A DNA stretch of 46,070 nucleotides from the NCBI GenBank assembly GCA_023381015.1, contig JAMCTE010000016.1, positions 1 to 46,070 of the forward strand, written 5' to 3'. Below are positions 1 through 9,475 of the stretch, one piece after another (the stretch's first letter is position 1; every line of letters starts with the position of its first letter). Below the pieces are notes generated by a model. That model had not been told where the DNA came from. It ran no database searches and was given only the letters and a program-made list of their open reading frames with translations. The translations under genes were made by a program, and so were the position numbers. The DNA comes from Patescibacteria group bacterium (lineage in GTDB: Bacteria > Patescibacteriota > Microgenomatia > UBA1406 > GWC2-37-13).

Positions 1-2
1 TG

Positions 3-2714
3 GCAAAGGCGGTGTTTCCGACGGTTGCCGAACTTTTAATTTATAATTCAGCACTATCGTCGACCGATCGTGCCAATGTTGAAGCTTACTTAAATGCAAA
101 ATATAATATTAATGGAGGGCTAGGACAGTCTGCATATCTAAAAGATTCTTCTGGAAACGGGAATAACGGCACACCTGTTGGTACCACCTTAGTTCAAGGA
201 AAAATTGGTAATGCCAGAAATTTCAATGGAACAAGTGATTATATTGACGCTGGTTCGGGAAATTCTTTGAATATAGGAGGAAACTTAACTCTTGAAGGCT
301 GGTTTAGAACTACAGACAATAGTAATAATATTACCATGATAAGTAAAGGAACAGATAATAACTGGCTTTATTATTTAGGTAAGACTAATACCAATACAGT
401 AACTTGTAAAATCTATCAAAGTGGTTCGGGATCAGGCTACTTACAAGTCACTTCAACTAATACTGTCAATGATGGTAACTGGCACTATGCTGCTTGTACC
501 TTGGCAGGTACTACTTTGAATTTATATGTCGACGGGATTTTAGCTGCTACCAGCAATACGACTACCGGTAGTAGAAATACAACCACAACGGGAAATTTTG
601 AAATTGGAAAATTTAATTGGTCTAGTGGAAATGTTTATTGGAATGGTTCATTAGACGAAGTCAGAGTTAGTAATATTGCTCGTTCCGCAACCGACATCCG
701 CCAAGCCTACGAAGTCGGATTGAGGACTCATCAGATCACTATTGATTTCGGCGCTTCTTTGGACAATCTCAATACGATTTCCGGAAGCGGAGATACCTCG
801 TTTATCATCGACGCCACCCAAAAAGGTTTGGCCAAAAAAGGCAGCAACCTTTATCTTGGAGATAAAATTATCGTCCGTGAAACTTTCTCCGGTACGGAAT
901 ATATTGCCCAAGGAACCGTCAATAGTGTTAATACTGACACTGGTGCGGTGACGGTCGCCTCCTGGGATGCGGGGAGCACTTTTCCGGCCTCCGGGTTCGA
1001 CAGCGGCGCCGACGTTTTCAAATGGCAACGGGAATACTGGAACATCAAAAACGCTGCCACTCAGCCTAGTCTAGACATGAACGCGGTGACACTTTTATCG
1101 CTCCGCTTCACCGACGGCAACGAAGGCCGGACCGTCTGGCTTGACGACCTAAGAGATGCTACCGATTATATGAACAATCCTGCCGGAACCGCCATCACTT
1201 CGGCGACCGGCTACCGCTACATGCAATACCGGGCTGTTTTTAATTCGGTCGACCCAAATGTTGCCGCCAGTTTATCGAGCGTCACCGTCAACGACACTTT
1301 ACAGGCCCCGCCGGCAGCGCCCTCCTTGGACTCGCCGACAAACGCCGCCACTAGTCAATCGCCTGTCCTTCAACTGAAAACCACGGCCACCGACCCTAAC
1401 TCCGACTATGTCCGTTACAAAATCGCCGTTTGTACCGATTCGGCGATGACACAAAACTGCCAGACTTTCGACCAAACCGCCTCGCAAACCGGTTGGTCAG
1501 GCCAAAATGCCCAAACCGGCACTGCCTATGCCTCAGGAACGCAAGGGGTTTATACTGTCCAATACGCTTCTCTTCAGCCTTTGACCACTTATTATTGGGA
1601 TTCATATGTCATCGATCCGGGAGGATCAAATACCTGGAGCGCCACCCAAGGGTCGCCATATTCTTTCACGACCGCCCACATCCCAAATAAACCAACCCTT
1701 GATTATCCTGCCAATCAAGCTCAAAACATCTCTGTTTTGACGCCTCTGAAAACTACCGCCACAGATTCGTTAGGCGATTACTTAAGATATAAAATCCAAA
1801 TCTGTACCGATATTAACATGAGTGTCGGCTGTCAAACCTTCGACCAGACTTCCTCCCAGGCCGGCTGGTCAGGTCAAAATACGCAAAGTAATACTGCTTA
1901 TACCTCTGGAACTCAGGCCGTCTATACAATCCAATCGGCCCTCAGCACCGGCAGCACTTATTACTGGAAAAGTTATGCGATCGACCCGGGCGGCACCAAC
2001 GCCTGGAGCGCCACCCAGACGACACCCAACGTCTTTTATACGACGACGGCCGTTCCGCCTTTGGCGCCGACCGGCCTTTTGGTCAACGGCTTGACCAATC
2101 CGACCAACATCAGTTTGGCGGCAACGCCGTATTTCTCCGCCGTCCACAACGACGCCGCCAACCTTTCGGCCAACTACTATCAAATCCAAGTCAGTAATCA
2201 ACCCGACGTCAACGGCACGCTACTCTGGGATTCCGGCCAGGTAGGGATGGCAACGACCGTCAACGGCGCCCGATCACCCAACGTCACTTACGCCGGTACG
2301 ACTCTGACTGCCTACGGTCAAACCTATTACTGGCGGATCCGCTTCTGGAATACCGCCAGCAGCTCCAGCCCGGGAGCCTGGTCAGCCGTTAATAATTTCT
2401 CAATCATCAGCGTCGTCTCGCCGGCTTCCTGTTTGCTTGTCAAAAATAACAGCAATACCCAGATTACCGTCAACTGGACGACCCGCGCCAGCGCCAACAA
2501 CGATTATTTGGAAAAAAACACCGACGGAGCCGGATTCTCCGCTTATCAGACGCTCGCCGGAGCGACCAACACTTATGCCGATACGAGCGTCTCGTCGGGC
2601 CATACTTACCAATACCGGGTGAGGAGCAAAACCGGCTCTGACTATTCCGACTGGTGCACCACCGCCACCCTGTCTTTGGCAATTGGCAATATTAGATTCA
2701 ACGGTATAAAATAA
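3..2714 (+). CDS. LamG / fibronectin-III-like surface protein, 5' end cut by window edge
   Basis: The reading frame is open to the left edge, and the GTG at 12 lies inside it, so the true start is outside the window. Counting from that GTG, residues 1-33 look like the tail of a concanavalin-A-like domain (AEYLNAKY-like ending VEAYLNAKYN). Residues about 45-225 form a complete LamG-type domain (GNARNFNGTSDYIDAG, LEGWFRT, WHYAACTLAG, LYVDG, SLDEVRVSN). Residues 238-430 are an unassigned beta-rich region. Four fibronectin-III-like units follow (about 433-556, 558-680, 683-800, 803-893). The first two are close duplicates sharing TGWSGQN/AGWSGQN and WSATQ motifs. It is probably an extracellular adhesin or glycan-binding protein. 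The pseudopilin starts 5 bases after the stop, so the two are likely co-transcribed. Base composition changes sharply near position 690. Confidence 0.8.
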   Translation, partial: AKAVFPTVAELLIYNSALSSTDRANVEAYLNAKYNINGGLGQSAYLKDSSGNGNNGTPVGTTLVQGKIGNARNFNGTSDYIDAGSGNSLNIGGNLTLEGWFRTTDNSNNITMISKGTDNNWLYYLGKTNTNTVTCKIYQSGSGSGYLQVTSTNTVNDGNWHYAACTLAGTTLNLYVDGILAATSNTTTGSRNTTTTGNFEIGKFNWSSGNVYWNGSLDEVRVSNIARSATDIRQAYEVGLRTHQITIDFGASLDNLNTISGSGDTSFIIDATQKGLAKKGSNLYLGDKIIVRETFSGTEYIAQGTVNSVNTDTGAVTVASWDAGSTFPASGFDSGADVFKWQREYWNIKNAATQPSLDMNAVTLLSLRFTDGNEGRTVWLDDLRDATDYMNNPAGTAITSATGYRYMQYRAVFNSVDPNVAASLSSVTVNDTLQAPPAAPSLDSPTNAATSQSPVLQLKTTATDPNSDYVRYKIAVCTDSAMTQNCQTFDQTASQTGWSGQNAQTGTAYASGTQGVYTVQYASLQPLTTYYWDSYVIDPGGSNTWSATQGSPYSFTTAHIPNKPTLDYPANQAQNISVLTPLKTTATDSLGDYLRYKIQICTDINMSVGCQTFDQTSSQAGWSGQNTQSNTAYTSGTQAVYTIQSALSTGSTYYWKSYAIDPGGTNAWSATQTTPNVFYTTTAVPPLAPTGLLVNGLTNPTNISLAATPYFSAVHNDAANLSANYYQIQVSNQPDVNGTLLWDSGQVGMATTVNGARSPNVTYAGTTLTAYGQTYYWRIRFWNTASSSSPGAWSAVNNFSIISVVSPASCLLVKNNSNTQITVNWTTRASANNDYLEKNTDGAGFSAYQTLAGATNTYADTSVSSGHTYQYRVRSKTGSDYSDWCTTATLSLAIGNIRFNGIK

Positions 2715-2719
2715 TAACT

Positions 2720-3439
2720 ATGAAATTTAAGTCGGGATTTACCCTCATGGAGATCGTCATCATCCTCGGCATCATTGCCTTGATTATCGGAACCGGAATC
2801 GCCCTCCTTAACCCGCAAAGCCAGATCTACAAAGCCTGGGACGGCAAACGGAAAAACGACCTGGCTACCTTAAACAAGGTCCTCGAAGATTTTTACAACG
2901 ACAAAGGCTGTTATCCCCAACCGAGCCAGATCTGCTATGACGCCGGGTCAGGCAGCACCTGTCACATCTGCGGCAGCAAAGCCACTTCGCCGGACTTTAA
3001 ACCATACTTGAATGTTTTGCCATGCGATCCCCAGTCGCCATCCATGGACATCCTTTACGAAGTCAACAACAACAGCTGCCCTACCCAATACAATCTCTAT
3101 ACCAAACTCTCGAATACGGCTGACTTTTCCATAGCCGAGCTGGGCTGCCAAGGCGGCTGCGGTCCTTATGGAAACTGCAACTATAACTACGGCGCCCAGA
3201 GCCCAAATACCGGCATAGAGCACTGTACGATTACGCCGACCATGGCGCCTCCGACGCCGACCCCGTTGTACGTCGGCCTCTGTTCAACTTATAATCCTCT
3301 CTATTACATCAGCAATGGTATTTGTAACGTCTGTGGCAGTTATGACCAATGTAAGGTCATGGTGCCAAACTATGACTATTATGTCGATCCCGGAGGACAT
3401 GGAAGTCCAGGATGTACCCAGCTCTGTTACAAAAATTAA
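2720..3439 (+). CDS. Type IV pilin-like / type II secretion pseudopilin
   Basis: The N-terminus carries a class III prepilin signal: short basic leader MKFKSG, cleavage site G|FTLMEI with Glu at mature position 5, then about 20 hydrophobic residues (VIILGIIALIIGTGIALL). This signal is what prepilin peptidase recognises. After the helix comes a pseudopilin-like region (KRKNDLATLNKVLEDFYNDKGCYP). Next is an unusual Cys-rich C-terminal half with about 16 cysteines, including CHICG, CQGGCG and CNVCGSYDQC. It is 239 residues, longer than many pseudopilins. The preceding gene is a large surface protein, so this may be a pilus or pseudopilus subunit displayed with it. The disulfide-rich tail suggests an oxidised extracellular location (inference). 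Confidence 0.85.
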   Translation: MKFKSGFTLMEIVIILGIIALIIGTGIALLNPQSQIYKAWDGKRKNDLATLNKVLEDFYNDKGCYPQPSQICYDAGSGSTCHICGSKATSPDFKPYLNVLPCDPQSPSMDILYEVNNNSCPTQYNLYTKLSNTADFSIAELGCQGGCGPYGNCNYNYGAQSPNTGIEHCTITPTMAPPTPTPLYVGLCSTYNPLYYISNGICNVCGSYDQCKVMVPNYDYYVDPGGHGSPGCTQLCYKN

Positions 3440-3443
3440 CCCT

Positions 3444-3471
3444 TGTTAGCCTGGAAAAATTAATCTATAAT
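3444..3471 (+). promoter_or_regulatory. Predicted sigma70-type promoter with leaderless start
   Basis: TTGTTA at 3444-3449, a 16-base spacer and TATAAT at 3466-3471, only 7 bases before the ATG at 3479. The transcript would begin at or next to the start codon. Confidence 0.6.
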
Positions 3472-3478
3472 AAAATTT

Positions 3479-5401
3479 ATGGAAAGATTGTTTCAGAAAA
3501 TTAAATACATTCTTTTGGGAGTTCTATTTGTCGGTTTTCCCTTGTTTTTTTTGACGACCACTCAGGATTTTTTCATCACCAATAAATTCTATTTCTTAGG
3601 ATTTTTTGCCATTGTTTTGACTTTGGTTTGCGCCGCAGAAGCCATCGTCACCAAAAAAATCATCTGGGTCAACAAAGTGCTGGATCTGCCTATTTTGTTA
3701 TTTTTTGGGACGGTTCTCCTGTCAATGATAGTTTCCTCGACTAATAAAGTCGCTGCTTTTACCAATCCAAACGTCGGCGTTGGAGTTTTCCTTTTTTTGA
3801 CGATTGTTTATTTTTATCTGTCCAGAAACAAACCATTATCAAATAAAATCTATTCGCTGTCGGCGCTCATCCTTTCCATTCTGACGGTTTTTTTCTTCAT
3901 CCAACCGTTAAAATCAGTCGATCTGCCAAGCAGCCTTGAGTTTATCAAAAATCCGAGCTTTACCAGTTTAGGCAGCCAGCTCGATTTGGCGATTTTCTTG
4001 GGCTTTTTTCTCATCTTGCCGGCCGTTCGCATCCTGGAAAAAAAAGCCAACAGCAAAGATTTTGCCTTAGCCGGTATAAACCTGGTCGCTCTTCTTATCC
4101 CCATATTTCTCATTTTTAAATATAAATTGATGGTTTTACCGCCGTTATCTTTATCCTGGTATGCCGTCCTGGACACCATGAAAAACTTGGTCACGGCTTT
4201 ATTCGGAGCCGGCGTCAACAACTTCGGCATCGTCTTCACCAAAGTAAAAGACATCTATTACAACCAGTCTCCCCTTTGGCAGATAGCCAGCTTCAGCGTT
4301 GCCAGGATTGTACCTTTTCATATCTTAACCGAGATGGGCATCGTCGGTTTTGTCGCTTTTGTATTTTTACTCTTGCAATCCGGCGTCGCCGCCTTTAAAC
4401 AATCACTGACCAATAAGGTCGTCATTGCTTATCTTGTTTTGATTGTCTTGATTTTTCCTCCGACTCTGCCGCTACTGTTTTTAGCGTTTTTCATCATCGG
4501 TTTGATTTCGGCTTCCCAAGAAAGCAACGTCAAAAAAACCTTTACTTTTTCCGAACAGCCAATCTTTTTCGTTCTGATTCTTATCGCGGCATTGATTTTT
4601 ATCGGTTCGGCTTCTTATTTGCTGGGACGCGCTTACTTAGCCGAATATTACTTCAAAAAATCAATCGACGGCCTGACGCAAAATAACGCCAAATTGGTCT
4701 ACGACAACATGAGGACGGCCAGGATCCTCAACCCCTACGAAGAAAGATTTGTTCTTAATTTTTCCCAGACCAATCTTTTGATCGCCGACAGTTTGGCAAC
4801 CAAAAAAGACATCACCAATCAAGACAGGCAGACCATCGCCCAAGCCATCCAAACCGCCATTTCCGAAGCCAAGGAGTTGATCAAACTCAATCCCAACAAC
4901 GCCCAGTACTTTGAAAACCTGGCCAACGTCTATAAAAACATCATTCCCATTGCCTCAGGATCAGACGTCTGGGCGATTTCCGCATACCAAAGGGCAATCG
5001 TCCTTGACCCGGCCAATCCGACGTATCGTTTAAATGTCGGCGGCATCTACTACTTGCTTGGTCAATATGCCAATGCCGTTTCGTTTTTCGAACAGGCAGT
5101 CGCTTTGAAACCGGACTGGTCCAATGGTTATTACAATCTTGCTTGGAGTTATTTCCAAAACAAACAGTACGACCAGGCAGCCGCTACCATGCAGAATGTT
5201 TTGACATTGATCAACAAAGACACCGACAAAACCGACTGGGACAAAGCCAATGCCGACCTGGCAGTATTCAAAGAAAAACTCAACAGCAGCCAGCAACAGG
5301 AATCAAGCCCATCCGGCCGACTGAATTTGCCCAACAATCCTGTGCCGTCAATCAGTCCGAAGATTACCCTACCGCAAGAAGCTTCGCCCGAAGCTAAATA
5401 A
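3479..5401 (+). CDS. O-antigen ligase / Wzy-like polytopic protein with C-terminal TPRs
   Basis: The N-terminal two thirds (residues about 10-385) hold roughly 10-11 hydrophobic segments. A loop and following segment (GAGVNNFGIVFTKVKD, then WQIASFSVARIVPFHIL and TEMGIVGFVAFVFLL) resemble the Wzy_C region of O-antigen ligases and polymerases. Residues about 445-600 form tetratricopeptide repeats (AYQRAIVLDPANPTYRLNVG, YYLLGQYANAVSFFEQAV, GYYNLAWSYFQNKQYDQA). The tail is Pro/Ser-rich. By family, it would join or transfer lipid-linked glycans on the outer face of the membrane, but its substrate cannot be told from sequence. It starts right behind a strong -10 box. The next gene, a GT-C-like protein, starts 11 bases after it, which fits a surface-glycan pair. 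Confidence 0.7.
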   Translation: MERLFQKIKYILLGVLFVGFPLFFLTTTQDFFITNKFYFLGFFAIVLTLVCAAEAIVTKKIIWVNKVLDLPILLFFGTVLLSMIVSSTNKVAAFTNPNVGVGVFLFLTIVYFYLSRNKPLSNKIYSLSALILSILTVFFFIQPLKSVDLPSSLEFIKNPSFTSLGSQLDLAIFLGFFLILPAVRILEKKANSKDFALAGINLVALLIPIFLIFKYKLMVLPPLSLSWYAVLDTMKNLVTALFGAGVNNFGIVFTKVKDIYYNQSPLWQIASFSVARIVPFHILTEMGIVGFVAFVFLLLQSGVAAFKQSLTNKVVIAYLVLIVLIFPPTLPLLFLAFFIIGLISASQESNVKKTFTFSEQPIFFVLILIAALIFIGSASYLLGRAYLAEYYFKKSIDGLTQNNAKLVYDNMRTARILNPYEERFVLNFSQTNLLIADSLATKKDITNQDRQTIAQAIQTAISEAKELIKLNPNNAQYFENLANVYKNIIPIASGSDVWAISAYQRAIVLDPANPTYRLNVGGIYYLLGQYANAVSFFEQAVALKPDWSNGYYNLAWSYFQNKQYDQAAATMQNVLTLINKDTDKTDWDKANADLAVFKEKLNSSQQQESSPSGRLNLPNNPVPSISPKITLPQEASPEAK

Positions 5402-5412
5402 TCAATCCGCTT

Positions 5413-6867
5413 ATGGATAAAAAACCGGATTACTGGTCCAAATTTCTTACCTGGCTTGTATATTCTTTTATTTTTATTTTTTCAATCTATCCATACTCCG
5501 ATACCGACTGGGGCTGGCACTATCGATATGGAGAATATTTTATAAAAACCGGTTCGGTTTTAAGAAAAGACATTTTTTCCTGGACAATGAATGGATTCAG
5601 ATGGATTAATCCTTCTTGGTTTTATGATGTTTTTCTCTATGTATCTTTTAAATATGTTGGTTTCGCTGGCTTGATGGTTATCGGCGGACTGATTGCTTTG
5701 TTGGTTTACTACATTTCCATAAAACCTTTCCGGTTGCAGATTTGGCAAAAAATAATCCTGGGTTTATTTTCTTTTGATTTTGTCACTTTAATATTGAGAC
5801 AAAGCTTAAGATCACAGATTCTAATACTGCCTTTTTACCCAATTCTGGCAATCACTTTGATGAAATCTAAAGAAAAACCCAAGCTTTTATTTTTTTTGCC
5901 ATTGGTCTTTCTTTTGTGGGCCAATCTTCATGCCTCGTTTACACTGGGGTTGGCAATTATGTTCATTTTATTGTTAACAAAGATTATTTTCGGATTCAAA
6001 AATGAAAAGCCAAATCTGAAGATTTACCTTGCCGTCATGGTCTTGAGCTTTTTGGCAACTTTGGTAAATCCGTTTACTTTGGGTCTGTATTTTGAAGCCT
6101 TAAGACATACCAACAATCAAATATTATCGTCGTATGTTGTTGAATGGATGCCATTTTTTAATTATTTTAGGTTTGGTTATTTCCAAGGATATATTTTTAT
6201 TTCTTATATATTGATTATGGTCGTCGGGTTTATAAGGCGACGAAAAATTTCCGATATTCCATATGTTGTCACGATTTTCTTACTGGTATATTTAACATTT
6301 GAATCTTTCCGTTTCGTCGGCCCGTTGCTGGCATTTTCACTACCGGTCGTTGCCATGATGGCCCAAGAAATAAAAATTAACCTAAAAAAACCGGCTATCT
6401 TACAGTATCTCACATCAATATTTTTGGTTACTTTAATAATGTTTGGCATAAAAAACAGAATAATCGCTATTAACATGTTCAACTATCAATATGATGACTA
6501 TTGTTATTGGAGCACTCATTGCTCAGAAAAGTTAACTCGATATCTTCTAAAAAATCCTCCGGTAGGTAATGGCTTTAACTTCTTCGACTGGGGCGGATAT
6601 TTAATCGGCCGCGGAATAAAATCATTATATTTTGTTGACGGACGGATGGTAACCTGGAAAGCAGATAATTTTTATCCGTTTGTCGATTATTACAATATAT
6701 ATTATAAAAAAGACTACCGGCGTTTCGCACAATATAATTTTGATTGGGTGATTATTCCAAGCGATTCAAATATTGCCCATGATCTTTTAAAAAATAATTT
6801 TTTTCTTGGCAGTTGGAAAAGAGTTTATTATGATGAAAAAGCTAGTTATTTCGTAAGACAAAGATAG
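5413..6867 (+). CDS. GT-C-like integral membrane protein, possible lipid-linked sugar transferase
   Basis: This 484-residue protein has about 10-11 transmembrane segments. Just after the first segment comes an acidic loop, YSDTDWGWHYRYGEYF (residues about 26-41), followed by LRKDIFSWTMNG. A D-x-D in the first outer loop with this D-W-W-H-G spacing is typical of GT-C membrane glycosyltransferases and related uncharacterised families. A long soluble C-terminal part (from about residue 360) contains FFDWGGYLIGRGIKSLYFVDGR. The gene is visibly more AT-rich than its upstream neighbour. It probably works with the Wzy-like protein in surface polysaccharide or glycoprotein assembly. Other possibilities are a mannosyltransferase-like or purely structural membrane protein. 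Confidence 0.5.
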   Translation: MDKKPDYWSKFLTWLVYSFIFIFSIYPYSDTDWGWHYRYGEYFIKTGSVLRKDIFSWTMNGFRWINPSWFYDVFLYVSFKYVGFAGLMVIGGLIALLVYYISIKPFRLQIWQKIILGLFSFDFVTLILRQSLRSQILILPFYPILAITLMKSKEKPKLLFFLPLVFLLWANLHASFTLGLAIMFILLLTKIIFGFKNEKPNLKIYLAVMVLSFLATLVNPFTLGLYFEALRHTNNQILSSYVVEWMPFFNYFRFGYFQGYIFISYILIMVVGFIRRRKISDIPYVVTIFLLVYLTFESFRFVGPLLAFSLPVVAMMAQEIKINLKKPAILQYLTSIFLVTLIMFGIKNRIIAINMFNYQYDDYCYWSTHCSEKLTRYLLKNPPVGNGFNFFDWGGYLIGRGIKSLYFVDGRMVTWKADNFYPFVDYYNIYYKKDYRRFAQYNFDWVIIPSDSNIAHDLLKNNFFLGSWKRVYYDEKASYFVRQR

Positions 6868-6868
6868 C

Positions 6869-7921
6869 TTATTTAAGAAAATTCAATGGATTCAGTAACG
6901 TCTCACCCGCTCTAATTTCAAAGTGTAAGTGGGTTCCGGTCGAGCGGCCCGTCGAACCCATGACGCCGATCTGTTGACCTTGAGAAACAGCTTGACCGAT
7001 CGATACCAAAATCTGCGACATGTGGCCGTACAAAGTCCTGTAACCATTTCCGTGGTCAATCATAACCATGTTGCCATAACCGGTACTGTTCCAACCGGCA
7101 TAGATGACCGTTCCCGTATCGGCGGCGATGATCGCCGGCATCGAGGGATTGGCAATGTCGAGAGCCATATGGTACCAGACCGGGTACTGGGTGATGACGC
7201 CTGTCGTCGGCCAAATGAAATTGGAGTTTCCTTTGACGCCTGAAATGACCTGGGCAAACAATCTGGTCGGCGCCGGAGCGGTTTCGATCACGCCGTCAGG
7301 AACATAAAGAATCTGTCCCGGAGTCAAGGCAAAGGTATCCGGGTCGGCGAAGTCATTCCAGATATAGTTCACGATGTTTTGGGCGTCGACCCGATATTTT
7401 TTCGCGATCGAATAGACGGTTTCTCCCGGCTGGACGGTGTGGACGATGCCGGTAATCGGCGGTATCTTCAAACTCTGTCCGGGCTTGATCGTTTCCGATT
7501 TTAGATCGTTGGCCCACTTGATCGTATCGACCGAGATGTTGAATCTTTTGGCAATTCCTGCTAAAGTATCGCCTCCATGAACCGTATAGTTTTCGATTTC
7601 CGACCTGGACTTGACCGATACCACCGTCGACAAACTGCCTTGATACGGGTTATAGGAAATGATGGCGGCCTGATAGCTGCCTGACTGGCCGGTTTGACTG
7701 ACAAAAGGCGAATTTTGGGTAATGACCGGCCCGGCGATGAGCACTGCGGCAACGATCAGTAAAACCGAGCTGCTCAAAAATGAAGACGAATATTTTCCCC
7801 GTTTGACTATCAAAAAAGCCACGATGACGTCCTTGATGGCTTCGAAACTGGCGCCTAGGCTGGTGATTCTAGTGAGAAAATAATCTTTTAGGAAATCGAG
7901 AAACAACCGCAAATCTTCCAT
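6869..7921 (-). CDS. LysM-M23 family peptidoglycan endopeptidase
   Basis: A membrane anchor lies at about residues 43-65 (SSFLSSSVLLIVAAVLIAGPV). Two LysM domains follow: about 111-155 (NYTVHGGDTLAGIAKRFNIS ... IKPGQSLKIPP) and 159-208 (HTVQPGETVYSIAKKYRV ... LTPGQILYVP). The C-terminus is a peptidase M23/LytM domain with the zinc pattern HMALD (H-x3-D), GYGNMVMIDHGNGYRTLYGHM and HLHFE. The metal-binding and catalytic residues appear intact, so an active D,D-endopeptidase is expected. The LysM repeats bind peptidoglycan and place it in the cell envelope, facing outward. The stop lies 1 base past the end of the convergent gene. The start is set by TATAAT 7 bases upstream. Confidence 0.92.
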   Translation of the reverse strand: MEDLRLFLDFLKDYFLTRITSLGASFEAIKDVIVAFLIVKRGKYSSSFLSSSVLLIVAAVLIAGPVITQNSPFVSQTGQSGSYQAAIISYNPYQGSLSTVVSVKSRSEIENYTVHGGDTLAGIAKRFNISVDTIKWANDLKSETIKPGQSLKIPPITGIVHTVQPGETVYSIAKKYRVDAQNIVNYIWNDFADPDTFALTPGQILYVPDGVIETAPAPTRLFAQVISGVKGNSNFIWPTTGVITQYPVWYHMALDIANPSMPAIIAADTGTVIYAGWNSTGYGNMVMIDHGNGYRTLYGHMSQILVSIGQAVSQGQQIGVMGSTGRSTGTHLHFEIRAGETLLNPLNFLK

Positions 7922-7928
7922 AAAGGAG

Positions 7929-7934
7929 ATTATA
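7929..7934 (-). promoter_or_regulatory. -10 box for the M23 peptidase gene
   Basis: On the minus strand TATAAT lies 7 bases before the ATG at 7921, with a second overlapping TATAAT 5 bases further upstream (+ strand 7934-7939). No Shine-Dalgarno is present, so a leaderless mRNA is expected. Confidence 0.55.
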
Positions 7935-8045
7935 TTATACCAAACCTCAGTATCTTTCTATAAAATGAGAAGTTAAATTTTTTTAGAGTTTCTGTTCGAG
8001 CGCCCCTCAAGTAAAATAATACCCAACAATACTCTTTTTCTTACC

Positions 8046-8086
8046 ATTAAGTAAACTTACGCTTCTGAGGTAAGCGAGTTAACTCA
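8046..8086 (+). other. Imperfect hairpin downstream of glutamate dehydrogenase
   Basis: The 188-base gap 7922-8109 holds the M23 promoter and an imperfect inverted repeat (AAGTAAACTTACGCTT and AAGCGAGTTAACT with small bulges). It may protect or end the gdhA transcript, but there is no clear U-tract on the gdhA strand. Nothing else was recognised in the gap. Confidence 0.3.
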
Positions 8087-8109
8087 AAAATAAATTTAAC
8101 TTCGAATGG

Positions 8110-9345
8110 TTAGACCATTGCCGACGTGATTCTTTCGATGGCGACTTCAAATGCCGCTTGCTTTAAAGGCATCTTTTTTTCTTTCGACTTGTCCCAGATT
8201 GCCGTAAAAGCCCTGACAATCATTTCTTTCAGCTTGGCATTGACTTCCTCTTCGCTCCACCAATAACCGGCTTTTCCTTGGACCCATTCGAGATATGAAA
8301 CGGTGACGCCACCCGAATTGGCAAGTACGTCAGGAACTATGGTAACGCCTTTTTTGCTCAAAGCCAAATAAGCTTCCTCGGTCAATGGCCCGTTGGCCAT
8401 TTCCAAGATGATTCTCGCCTTGACTTTGGCGGCGTTTTTCTCGTTGACGACGTTTTCCAAGGCCGCCGGAACCAGGATGTCGACCGGAAGAGTCAATAGT
8501 TCTTCGTTGCTGACTTTTTTGCCTGAATATCCGGAAACGACGCCTTTTTTCCTTTTAAAAGCCATCACTGCCACCGGGTCGAGTCCATCTTTGTTGTAGA
8601 CGCCACCCCGCGAATCAGAGACTGCTACGACTTTGAATCCGGCCTCATGAGCTAGTTTGGCGAAAAAGTATCCGACGTTGCCAAACCCCTGGACAGCCAC
8701 CGTCAGAGTTTGACCTTCTTTAGCCAATTTTTCAAGCAATGCCTGGAGTACAAATAAGCCACCGCGGCCGGTCGCTTCGGTTCGGCCAAGACTGCCACCC
8801 ATCGAGACCGGTTTGCCGGTAAAAGTCGCCGGCGACTTAAAGCCTTTGATTTTTTGATACTCGTCGATCATCCAAGACATGATCTCAGGCGTCGTGTTGA
8901 CGTCAGGAGCCGGGACATCGACATCCTCGCCGATGACATGGGCAATCCGAGCGGCAAATGCCCTGGACAGCCTTTCTAGCTCTGTTTTTGACAGTTTTTT
9001 AGGGTCAACGACGATGCCACCTTTTCCTCCACCGTAAGGCAGTCCGGCGACGGCACACTTTATCGACATCAAGGTCGCCAAAGCTTGAACTTCCTCTCTG
9101 ATCGTTTCCGGATGAAAACGGATGCCTCCCTTATAAGGGCCAAGGGCGCTGTTGTGCTGAATCCTCCAGCCCTTAAAAACTTTTTTTTTGCCGTTGTCCA
9201 TTTTTACGGTCAGGGCAAATTCGTGAGCAAATTCAGGCTCGATCAACCTTTTGATCGTTTCTTCATCCAACTTCATTTTTTCGGCGGTTTTTCGAATCAG
9301 TGCTTGTGCCGATTCAAGCATTTTTTTCCCTGGAGCATTGTCCAT
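8110..9345 (-). CDS. gdhA: Glu/Leu/Phe/Val dehydrogenase, probably glutamate dehydrogenase
   Basis: It catalyses reversible oxidative deamination of glutamate to 2-oxoglutarate and ammonia with NAD(P). The N-terminal dimerisation/catalytic domain shows FKGWRIQHNSALGPYKGGIR (residues 58-76) and the signature LPYGGGKGGIVVDP with the catalytic Lys at 108. The Rossmann domain has VAVQGFGNVGYFFAKLA (about 213-229), and NSGGVTVSYLEWVQ lies near the C-terminus. The length of 411 matches the hexameric class. The acid after the second strand of the Rossmann fold (VVAVSDSRGG) is an Asp, which leans towards NAD, though this is uncertain. The gene is monocistronic by spacing. In context it could supply 2-oxoglutarate for, or consume glutamate from, the aspartate aminotransferase at 43856. 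Confidence 0.93.
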   Translation of the reverse strand: MDNAPGKKMLESAQALIRKTAEKMKLDEETIKRLIEPEFAHEFALTVKMDNGKKKVFKGWRIQHNSALGPYKGGIRFHPETIREEVQALATLMSIKCAVAGLPYGGGKGGIVVDPKKLSKTELERLSRAFAARIAHVIGEDVDVPAPDVNTTPEIMSWMIDEYQKIKGFKSPATFTGKPVSMGGSLGRTEATGRGGLFVLQALLEKLAKEGQTLTVAVQGFGNVGYFFAKLAHEAGFKVVAVSDSRGGVYNKDGLDPVAVMAFKRKKGVVSGYSGKKVSNEELLTLPVDILVPAALENVVNEKNAAKVKARIILEMANGPLTEEAYLALSKKGVTIVPDVLANSGGVTVSYLEWVQGKAGYWWSEEEVNAKLKEMIVRAFTAIWDKSKEKKMPLKQAAFEVAIERITSAMV

Positions 9346-9373
9346 ATTTTGAAAAATATAATTAATAATATTG

Positions 9374-9473
9374 AAGGCGAAGATGCTAAATTTTTTACGA
9401 CTTGAAATTTCGATTTAACTTAACGTGTTAAAGAAATTTCACTGAGTCAAAAAATTTCAGCATCGAGCCTTAA
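9374..9473. repeat. Interspersed palindromic repeat, family R1, copy 1
   Basis: An imperfect inverted repeat of about 100 bases fills the gap between gdhA and trxB. Outer arms are AAGGCGAAGATGCT and AGCATCGAGCCTT, then AAATTTTTT and AAAAAATTT, then CTTGAAATTTC and GAAATTTCACTGAG. Four related copies occur in the window. It ends 2 bases from the trxB stop and could double as a transcript-end hairpin. Confidence 0.75.
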
Positions 9474-9475
9474 GA

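Noticed and set aside
7980-8030. TTCGAGC in the gap after the M23 gene as a possible tRNA T-loop
   Set aside because: No acceptor stem, anticodon arm or D-arm can be folded around it.
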